A DNA stretch of 64,000 nt, from contig JAMYHX010000087.1 in NCBI GenBank assembly GCA_025529335.1, positions 50,622 to 114,621 on the forward strand. The letters are read 5' to 3'. How positions within the stretch are numbered: the first letter of the stretch is position 1; every line of letters starts with the position of its first letter. Of the stretch, positions 55,818 through 64,000 are shown one piece after another. The translations under genes and the position numbers were made by a program. Source of the stretch: Rhizopus sp. PT2906 (taxonomy: Eukaryota > Mucoromycota > Mucoromycetes > Mucorales > Rhizopodaceae). The notes below the pieces were generated by a model. It saw only the letters and a program-made list of their open reading frames with translations. It did not search any database and had not been told where the DNA came from.

Positions 55818-57347
55818 TCAATAATTTTTTTTGGATTGAGCCTTCTTTCGTCTATCAAACTCATGACTCGATTCATACTTGGGCATCCTGAAAAGAGAAA
55901 GATGAGTTAAAAGAAGGATATTTAAATAATGAACTTACTCTGAGAGTTTAGCAGGTAAAGGAGTCGAGTAGAAATAATCATGTTCAAGCGCTTCTAGAGC
56001 AGTCAATCTCTTTGCAGGGTCCAATACTAACAGCTTGTCTAATAAATCTGCTGCCAATGGATCATACTTTGAATATTCCTCAAGCACTCTTCTCTCACTT
56101 GGTTCAACTTTGATCTTTTTCGCATCAGGTAATTGCTCCCAATTAGGCATGTTTTCATCATTAGGAGATCCACAGAGTTCGAATATTTTGACAAGCTGGT
56201 CAATATCATCTTGTCCTTGAAGGATAGGCCTTGACTTGAGTAGTTCACCAAATACACATCTATATTTTTGGTAAATCTACGTTTACTTTTTTCTTTACGC
56301 AAACTTACCCAACTCCCCACATATCAATGGCAGTGGTATATCTTCTCTCACCAAGTAACAGTTCTGGTGGTCTGTACCATCGGGTGACAACGCAGTTGGT
56401 ATACTCTTTATTTTCACCTTCAATGCCACGAGCAAGTCCAAAATCTGCGATTTGAAGGACACCTTCGTTGTCGATAAGTAAATTGGCAGCTATAGAAAGA
56501 CAGGTAAGCATATCAAACAATACACGTGTATCATATCCAAACCTTTCATATCTCTATGCAAGATTTTATTCTTGAAAAATAAGGTCAGTCTTTTTCAACT
56601 TGCTAATCTTATACAACTTACATGATGCAGGTACGCTGTGCCTTCCAATAATTGTTTTAGGTAAGCTTTGATCTGTGGTTGTGATAGGCGAACACTAGGA
56701 TTATCTAATAGACCTGCCAAGTCATGATCCATGTAAGGAAATACCATATAAATAGAGCCTTTTTCTTTCTTTGCAGGGTTTCCTATGATATGGTTTATTA
56801 TGTCATGATAACATCTCATTTTGCTGATCTTTACCTCTATCCACAGCGATATCAATTAAAGGTACCACGTTTTTATTTTGTAGTTGCTTCAAAATTTTGA
56901 TTTCTCTCATTGCTGTTATAGGAATCTATATATATATATATGTATTGACATGAGGGATATTATCATATAATCTATGTATCTTTCTTACCCCTTCTTTCTC
57001 ATTATGCATCAATATCCTCTTTAACGCTACATATTCACCAGTGCGTTTATTTCTTGCTTTATGCACTTCACTATTTAATAAAGTTATTACAATACCTTTT
57101 ATTATTATTATTATTATTATTATTACCCAAATGTGCCTTCTCCTAACTTGTCTAGAAATTCATATTCTGTAATCTTTGAACAACCATGAAATGTACGCTG
57201 ATGTTTTGTACGATAAGCCGGTGATGTAGAAGATGCTGTGGACCAGGCAGGTGAAGCATTAGTGTTTATTGTTTCAACTGAGCCGTCTTGTTTTTTATAT
57301 CTTTTTAGAATAGGATCTTCTCCAATGTCATCGTGTTCTCTCTTCAT
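55818..57347 (-). CDS. CDK9: Cyclin-dependent kinase 9 / BUR1-type kinase
   Basis: Eight exons, complement(55818..55887, 55939..56259, 56309..56489, 56543..56570, 56622..56782, 56835..56925, 56989..57070, 57127..57347), give 384 aa. Kinase parts in order: glycine loop KLGEGTFGEVHKA, VALKRI with the ATP lysine, PITAMREIKIL (the CDK9/BUR1 form of the PSTAIRE helix), HRDMKAANLLID, DFGLARG, CVVTRWYRPPELLL with the T-loop Thr, and LLVLDPAKRLTALEAL. A 55-residue N-terminal extension is present, but the long C-terminal tails of BUR1/SGV1 are not; length is near human CDK9 (372). With a T-type cyclin it phosphorylates the RNA polymerase II tail and SPT5 to release paused polymerase. Intron 1 contains a TTA repeat. 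Confidence 0.94.
57099..57125. repeat. TTA trinucleotide repeat in CDK9 intron 1
   Basis: About nine units of TTA/ATT directly beside the donor site of CDK9 intron 1; length changes would alter intron size only. Confidence 0.85.
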
Positions 57348-57674
57348 GGTATGTTGTTATTTTTAAAAAAAAAAAGAAAAAATCGTCAAAAGGGAAAATT
57401 GTCCGAAATGGGGTGTATTTAGTGCTCATAATGAATATCCACACACATCAAAGAATGGCGCACTATCCAAACTGACCAAAAACATTAATCATAAAACGCG
57501 TCATGTTCAATTCTATTGGTCATAGACAATGTTTGTATATAAAATGACAATGTTTGTGATATGGTCTTTCTTCTTTCTTTCTTCATAATAAAGAAGCTAT
57601 GTAGAGGCTCATCTGTATTTCTTCCTTGTTATTTTGACTATATCACAATACTAGTAATACTAAAGTTTTTATAG
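57348..57674. promoter_or_regulatory. CDK9 upstream region with CCAAT/TATA-like elements
   Basis: 327 bp upstream of CDK9. An inverted CCAAT (ATTGG at 57515-57519) and TATATAAAA (57536-57544) face the relic gene to the right and may be the remains of its promoter. Confidence 0.45.
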
Positions 57675-58234
57675 AAATCGAGTTTGACACTTTAGAAATA
57701 GTAGATGAGCATAACGATCATCATCTGAGACAAGTCTATTGTCAATATGAAAGGCTTTATAATCAGTACGTACAAAGACAGGCCACTCAAGGCATATAGA
57801 AGGAGGGGATCGGAAAAGACGATTTAAAGTTTACCTAAAGCCCCTCGAATACAGTTTTAGTGGAAATGAAGATGATGGTTGGAAAGTTATAGACTCTGTT
57901 TGCAATCCTTAATTGACACTTTAGATCGTGTAAACAATTGTGATAAGTGGATGATATTAACAGGAAAAGCTGTTGAGGATATATTTAAAGAAGTTATTGC
58001 AAATTTAGTATTTGAGCACCCAGTTCATTCATGCATATTGGATCAAAGTGATCTTTTGTGGACAAAAGACATGAGCGAAATAAAATCTTAGATGTTAAAG
58101 AATTCAAATCCGTTCCTGAATCATTGCAAGAGTATTTGAATTCATACGGTGGATCAGAGACTACACAAGACGCCAGAAGATATGTATTCACACATTGCTT
58201 GAACAATAAAAAATGGATGGAAGCGGATGTTTAA
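57675..58234 (+). pseudogene. Decayed gene, family not identified
   Basis: Three stretches of coding-like sequence lie in different frames with stops between them: 57675-57800 (IEFDTLEIVDEHNDHHLRQ, ending in TAG), 57879-58091 (DKWMILTGKAVEDIFKEVI, then FEHPVHSCILDQSDLLW) and 58088-58234 (LDVKEFKSVPESLQEYLNSY to KKWMEADV). The second and third are separated by a frame change at about 58085, and a stop blocks reading between the first and second. Splice-consistent introns that would repair all breaks were not found. The pattern TGKxVEDxF with a following FEHPxHSxILDxxDxxW looks like a lineage-specific multicopy Mucorales family whose function I do not know. A short-lived paralogue that has lost function is the simplest reading. 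Confidence 0.6.
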
Positions 58235-58867
58235 TTCCTCAGCCAAAAATCACTGGTGAGGTAGTTACCCACTGACAATGCATTTTAGATTGACAGGGAT
58301 ATAAATGAAGAAAAAATCGCGTCTCACGGTAACTTTGTTTCAGATATGCGTTCTTTCTATTTTGGTTAAAGTCAAGTGATTAAATCTGACTAAAAAGTTA
58401 AATTACATTATTTTAATAAATAATGAATAATACACTTTTTTAAACATTTATTCAAGCTTGTAGACTTTAGTATCTTGTATTGTTGTCATTTTCTCTGTTA
58501 TTCTTTTATTGTTCTATTCTTTAGTTCTTTGCTTATAAAACTAAAGTGGGACACAATGTCCAATGAAAATTTTGATAAACTTATAACGTGACTTGTCTAC
58601 TTTATTTTTTCAATGTCCAAAAGGAAATGCTGTCCACTCGGAAGTGTAAATTTTTTTTTTCTTTAAAGCTTTTTATTTGACAGTCCAAAAAAGCTTTTTT
58701 CTTTTTACTTTTTCACTTTTAAAGAGCAAAAAAAAAAAACAATCTAAAAGACCTGTTGCTTTAATATAAATCATTGATAGCGCAGAGTAATTCTTTATAA
58801 AACACTTGATCTTGTCTGATCTTTGAAAATACCCTCTTCTTCTCACTTTATATTTTCATACTTTTAC

Positions 58868-58898
<31 letters not shown>

Positions 58899-58912
58899 TA
58901 TATATATAAACA
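58235..58912. other. Spacer with compound microsatellite
   Basis: AT-rich sequence with a compound CA/CG/CA/TA repeat at 58866-58909 that runs right up to the next start codon. No gene is recognised. Confidence 0.6.
58866..58909. repeat. Compound (CA)(CG)(CA)(TA) repeat
   Basis: Alternating purine-pyrimidine tract of 44 bp immediately upstream of the ET-domain gene; the terminal TATATATATAAA could serve as a TATA element or be part of the leader. Confidence 0.85.
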
Positions 58913-60794
58913 ATGGGAGGGTAATGTGTCTCTTGGGTCTTACCCACACAAAAAATTTTCTTTTTACTAAATATCCAATAGAGTTACTATTGCACATCAA
59001 CCCGTATCCACGACCGAAGTGGTCGAAGACAATTATTACCCTACCACTGACTCAGATACAGCAGTTGAGAACGAGCAGTACAACCAACTGTTGGTTGCCG
59101 CTGCTGCTGCTGCTGCTGTGGCTTCTAATGAACAATGGTCCGAGAATTTATCCTCAGTTGAAGATTTAACAAGTGAAGTTCAAGAGTTAATGATGAGGTA
59201 CAGAAAAAAAAATTTTTTTTTCTCATATGTTTGCTTATTGTGAAACTATAAATAGAGAATCCATTAATTCCTGGCTTCAACCATGGATGGCTGAAAATGC
59301 CGCTTGTCTCGCAGAGCTGGATAACCAAATATACGCTCAGTCTATTCAACTTGAAGATCTGTTCAGTCAAGATGACATGAATTTATCATCTGGCATGGTT
59401 CAACAATCCTTGTATGACGAGATGACATTTGGTAAAGTGTAGAGATGTCTTTAGTTACATTATATGATCTAATACCTATATTAGCTCCTGAAGATATGTC
59501 ATTGACTATGAGCGCACCTACCTCTTCAGCATCTTCACCCAACACATCTGCTCAAGTCAGCCCTGTCGTTTACCCTCTTACCACAGATGACATCCAAGTG
59601 AACATTGAACATGATGAAACAATTGAAAGATTAGATGAACCCATCAATGTTCTGAAGCGTAGACGAAGTTCTACAACTTCTGACGATTCTACAGACGATG
59701 ATTCTTCGTCAGCTGAAGAAGACGACGATCAAGATGACTCTGATTCTGAAAATGAAGACGTCGTTATCCCTACTACCGTTGCAAACTTGAACAGTCGTCG
59801 ACGCATGAGTTACTCTTCTGAATCTGATTCTGAGGATGAACCTACCATTCACAGACGCTCTCGTGCCTGTTCTCCTATAGCTAACCCTTACATGTACATG
59901 CACAAGCGTCAAATTGAAGAAACCCTGCTGGATCGTATCACTAATAGCTTACATCCTGACAAGCTACCTGGTATCCTGTCCATCCTGGCGTCCGAAAAGC
60001 CAGATCAGCAGGAAGATGAGGTTGAAATCGATTTGTCGTGTCTGGCACGCGAACAATTGGTTCAAATCTTGTTTTATGTTGATGCTTGTATTGTAGAGCA
60101 AAACGGTGGACCTGCGGTCAACATTGATGATTTTGTCATGGAAAAGAAATCATCCAAAAAGAATAACCGTCCCGCTCAAGAAGAAAGAAGCCGTCAAACC
60201 AAGTCACGCAGAGCGAGAAGACCAAGAAAGCCAAGAACCAAGAGCAGAGCAGAACTCACCGAAGACTTGGACGCTGATTCTTCCCTGAGTGAGGAAGATT
60301 GTGATCCGTTATCTGTTGATAATGTCGTTAGTCTTGGTGGCCCTATCTCCATGGCCTCTCTGACAAAGAAACACAAATCCTCACGACCTCCAACATCTAC
60401 CACAAAGAGCGGTCGAAGAAAAGCTAGTAAAGGAGGAAACAAGCATAGAAACCGTCGCAAGTCTGAAGATGATGAAGACGTGTCCTCTTCTGTTACCGTC
60501 ATTCAAGATCCTAGTAGCATTGCTTCTTCAAGGCCAAAAAGACGTGCTGCTATTCATAAACGCCGATTATTGGAACAAATGCTTGCTCCTTCTGATGGTG
60601 AGAGTGAAGAAGATGCCGAAGACGGCGTGCTCGTTGTGTACAGTGATGAAAAGATGGACTTTAACGTGGTTGATAATTGTACTATTGTGCATTCATCTGA
60701 GCCTATTCCAGTACCAGTGAAAAAGGAAGACATGATGGCTATATCAAATAATGCTGATGAAGAAGAAGATGAAGAAATCGATATTTTGTTTTAA
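58913..60794 (+). CDS. Nuclear protein with an ET (NET) domain and no bromodomain
   Basis: Exons 58913..58920, 58982..59197, 59256..59431 and 59485..60794 give 569 aa. The first exon is only 8 nt (MGG). The N-terminal third is acidic and has an Ala run (LLVAAAAAAAVAS). A Ser/Asp/Glu-rich stretch (SSAEEDDDQDDSDSENEDV) precedes a conserved module at about residues 285-355: LLDRITNSLHPDKLPGILSI, EIDLSCLAREQLVQILFYVD. This matches the extra-terminal (NET) domain of BET proteins, where the acidic DEVEIDLS strand pairs with Lys-rich partner peptides. Basic, nuclear-localisation-like segments follow (SRRARRPRKPRTKSR, RPKRRAAIHKRR). No bromodomain is present, so it cannot read acetyl-lysine itself; it may recruit chromatin factors. 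The family name below domain level is unknown. Confidence 0.75.
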
Positions 60795-61071
60795 ATCCTT
60801 TGCTTTTCTTATTATTCTTGTACATTTCTCTCTCTTTACATAACTTAATCATCCCCATTTTCATCATGACATACTCATATATATATATATCTCTTCTTTT
60901 CTTAGCGCGCAACCCATACAAAAAAGTATTCATTGTATTTAATCTTTGAAAAAAGTAATCTTAAAATAAAATCTCTAGACGACGGCATGTTACCATATAA
61001 AAAATCTCAGATCGCTTTTTAAACTTACCCGACACTCGGGGGACAAAGACTATCTCTCTTTTCTTTCTTTT

Positions 61072-63442
61072 ATGACAGGATCAAGTTTACCTTTTATTTC
61101 ACGTCGTTCTACCGTCTATGGTACTCATGCCATGGTTGCTAGTTCGTAAGTCAAGTCACTTGTGTATATGGGTGAATTAATATATTCACACACACACACA
61201 CGTAGGCAACCTCTGGCAACTCAAGCAGGAATTGAAATTCTTAAAAAAGGAGGAAATGCTGCTGTATGCAATAGAGTTATATAAAACCTATGTAGTAACA
61301 CTCATCATTTTATATAGGATGCAGCTATTGCTGTTGGTAAGTGACTTATTTGTTTGTCTGCATTAATTAACTCACAACGCACGATAGCTGCTGCCATTAA
61401 TGTAACAGGTATATTACATATAACTCACATTTATTTATATTGACATCTATTTCAAGAGCCTGGGTCTACAGGCATCGGCGGTGATGCATTTTGTTTATTC
61501 TATGATGCTAAAGCTCGCACAGTCAAAGGGCTCAATGGCTCTGGAAGGCAAGTTCTCTTTCTCTCTCTCTTTTGATAGCCCTGTGTTGACTAACATGTAT
61601 CCTAAAGGACGCCTGCGAAGCTTACCATGGACTTTCTAAAGAACGAAGCCAAGTTGACAGATGAAAACGCATTTACCAGAAGCGTACATGCTGTCACTGT
61701 TCCTGGTGCTGCTGCTGCCTGGGTAGATACCGTAAGCCATTTTGGATCTGGCAAGCTGGATCTGTCTACCATTCTTAAACCGGCTATTGACTTGGCAAAG
61801 AATGGGTAGGAGTGAGCCTTTATCTTTTTCCCACAGGAACTTACTCTATCTTCTATATAGCTTTCCTGTATCACATATATCTGCAAATGGGGTAAAGTAA
61901 ATCCCAATGTGACCATGAGTCATGATTAACTTTAGATGCATTAGTGGAAAGGAGAAGTACAAAAACTTGTAGAGAAAAATCCAAATCAAAAGATCGAATG
62001 GTTGATTGATAATGAACGTGCGCCTCAAGAAGGTGAAATAATGATGGTACCTGAGCTGGCAGAGTAAGTAAAGAACAAGAAATTAAAAACACAAGTGCCT
62101 ACTATAACAAATAGAACATTTCAACTACTTGCTAAGCATGGAAAAAGAGGTTTCTATGAGGGTCGTATCGGCCAGGCCATTGTCGAAGCTGTTCAGAGTC
62201 GAGGTGGTGTGATGACATTGGAAGACCTTGCTTCTCATACGAGTGAACTACTCGAGCCCATCTCCCTTGACTATCATGACTGGACCATTTGGGAAATCCC
62301 TCCTAATGGCCAAGGTATCACTGCACTTATTGCTCTCGGTATCATCGAGGCGTTGGAAGAAAGTGGTGCAGTGGATTTTAGCAAAATAGAACATAATTCT
62401 GCTACATATGTTCATATTGTAGCAGAGGCTTTGCGAATTGCTTTTGCGGATACAAGATACTATGTGACTGATCCTCAAGTTCATCATGTTCCTACAGAGG
62501 CACTCTTGAGCAAGGTGAGCAGTCATGCTTTAAAAGAGGGAAATTGCAAAATGAACATTGTATAATACATAGGAATATCTCAGGGAACGCGCCAAGCTTG
62601 TGGATTTGTCTCGTAGAAATAATGAAGTTCAAAAAGGTTATCCTGAAGGAAACGGAAATACGGTCTATTTTTCAGTTGTGGACGAAGAAGGCAATGCGTG
62701 CAGCTTTATCGTAAGTTTCTTTGAAATGATATATAGACTATTTCTAACGGTAGTTGACAGAACTCTACCTTTATGCATTTTGGCGTAAGGCTCGTTATGA
62801 CTGTTGTATAAAACTATTTAACGTACTTTATCTAGTCTCATATCATTGCCAAGGACACAGGCGTTGTCTTGCATAATCGTGGCGGAAATTTTGTGTTGAT
62901 TGAAGGACATCCAAACTGCGTAGGTCCTAGCAAGCGACCTTATCATACCATCATACCATCCATGATTACACGCAAAACAGGAAATGGTCATGAACTCGAG
63001 GCGTGCTTTGGAGGTATATACACAACATATTACTATTAATGAACTCACATTCACTTTCGCAGTCATGGGTGCCTTTATGCAGCCACAAGGTCAAGTACAA
63101 GTCATTTTGAATATGAAGCACTATCTGTCAAATCCTCAGCATGCACTTGATCTTCCAAGATTATGTGTTGCACCTCCCAAGGGAACCGCAGGAGTCAGCG
63201 CAAATGCTTATTCATTCACTGAAGTCACTGATTCTGTTGTTTATTTGGAAGATGGCATTGAGGATGATGTTGTAGAAGAATTGGAATCAATGGGCCATAT
63301 CTGTTATCGTCTATCTGGTTACAGTCGTTCTCTGTTTGGTCGTGGTCAGATTATTCGCTGCAAGATTGATGCCAGAACCGGTCACAGAGTTTTAGCAGCT
63401 GGAAGTGATCCAAGAGGTGATGGTCATGCATCTGGTTGGTAA
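61072..63442 (+). CDS. Gamma-glutamyltransferase-family hydrolase
   Basis: Thirteen exons, 61072..61145, 61206..61263, 61318..61336, 61388..61408, 61457..61547, 61608..61805, 61861..61891, 61945..62063, 62115..62514, 62573..62710, 62761..62784, 62836..63013 and 63063..63442, give 576 aa. The start MVASSQPLATQAGIEILKKG with GGNAADAAIAVAAAINVTEP and STGIGGDAF is typical of the family, as are RSVHAVTVPGAAAAW, EALRIAFADTRYYV and GNTVYFSVVDEEGNACSFI, in which the Thr (about 367) is the expected autoprocessing and catalytic residue. Unlike secreted or type II forms, there is no signal peptide or membrane anchor, as in bacterial YwrD-like members, so a cytosolic enzyme is likely. Substrate may be glutathione or another gamma-glutamyl compound. 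The fifth intron starts with GC (GGAAG|GCAAGT). Exons 3, 4, 7 and 11 are 19-31 nt long. Confidence 0.92.
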
Positions 63443-64000
63443 TAGTCGATTTATATCACCCTCTCCTTTTCTACATTTTCCCCTTTTCTCTTAAGATGAA
63501 TACAAAGAAACAAACATCTTAATCAAAGTGTTTACTAGAAATAGTAAGCATTGATAATATATGAAGTGTCCTTTCTCAAATCCTCATCATTGAATAAAGG
63601 CAGTTTTAATGGAAATATGACATGAAGTAGCTCCTCATATAGAACGTGCAAATTGAATTGAACATTTTGATATTTACCCTCTCAATAAAGCTCACTATGT
63701 AGTATACATGCTTTGCTTTGTTGTCTACTGTAATATTCTGCTGCAACTCTAGTTCTGTGCATGTAGCAAACTTAACCGCATACTCCAATTGAAATATACA
63801 TATATAGTCCTTGCATCTTTTACACAAACACCTTCTCTTTTTCAGCCTCTTTTTTCAAATACATCCATATTTCATCGAAAAACTGCCAATTTATTTTGCA
63901 AAAGAGCAAAATGGTACCGGAACCACTGTTAACAATGTCATTTACATTTATTGTAGCGCGACTTTTAAAGAGATTTATTTCTTCTATAAACATCAAAATA
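63443..64000. other. Downstream spacer to the window end
   Basis: AT-rich flank after the last gene. The 73-codon minus-strand frame at 63606-63827 lacks motifs. Nothing else is recognised; a gene could start beyond the window. Confidence 0.6.

Overview
The window is nuclear DNA of a filamentous fungus, most probably an early-diverging Mucoromycota species of the order Mucorales. Reasons seen in the sequence are AT-rich spacers, many short introns (mostly 45-65 nt) with GT..CTAAC/CTRAT..AG signals, genes close together on both strands, and no operons. Conserved eukaryotic proteins include fungal-specific types: a Zn2Cys6 factor, a fungal CYP51 and class II aldolase. The proteins and their Mucorales-like neighbours fit that placement, but it is an inference because no rRNA or marker comparison could be run. 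Most genes could be rebuilt exon by exon; the joins given keep the reading frame and family motifs intact.

Layout. 105-566 (-) is a small unknown protein with a possible PP1-docking motif, then a 1.9 kb spacer. 2466-3386 (+) is ORC6. 3798-5819 (+) is a fused GT8-GT64 glycosyltransferase. 5846-8232 (-) is Mediator MED17. 8308-10229 holds three small genes (Cys-rich protein, KRE6-like membrane stub, unknown protein). 10524-12278 (-) MRE11 and 12427-14448 (+) a mitochondrial PPR protein share a 148 bp divergent promoter. 14570-15642 (+) is RPF2. 15912-18266 (-) is a Zn2Cys6 regulator with a 7-nt microexon. 18642-19776 (-) is a WRKY/GCM1/FLYWCH-like factor. 20914-22666 (-) is CYP51 (ERG11). 24164-26324 (-) is the SAGA deubiquitinase UBP8. 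27317-27763 (-) is an APQ12-like membrane protein. 27883-30614 (-) is HID1. 30985-31596 (+) is a homeodomain factor, followed by a 4 kb gene-poor stretch upstream of a C2H2 factor (35564-36310, +). After another 1.9 kb spacer come GPI7/PIG-G (38222-41493, -) and a ribosomal L1-fold nucleolar protein (41638-42774, +), again divergent. 42935-49399 (-) is a very long TAF2 whose C terminus carries four bromodomains. 49892-50819 (+) is a UBE2E-class E2, 51468-52594 (+) fructose-bisphosphate aldolase, 52732-55777 (+) a C2/lipase-3 diacylglycerol-lipase-like enzyme, 55818-57347 (-) CDK9/BUR1, 57675-58234 a gene relic, 58913-60794 (+) an ET (NET)-domain protein and 61072-63442 (+) a gamma-glutamyltransferase-like enzyme.

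How the genes relate. This is a housekeeping region, not a cluster with one job. RNA polymerase II factors are common: MED17, TAF2, UBP8/SAGA, CDK9, the ET protein and four sequence-specific factors. The rest cover DNA replication and repair (ORC6, MRE11), ribosome assembly (RPF2, L1-fold protein), secretory-pathway and surface glycan/GPI work (GT8-GT64, GPI7, HID1, KRE6-like stub), sterol synthesis and glycolysis.

Most notable points: the GT8-GT64 fusion, visible only once a 56-nt intron that contains an in-frame stop is removed; the TAF2-tetrabromodomain fusion; the WRKY-like factor; several GC-AG introns; and the 7-nt microexon that completes a zinc cluster.
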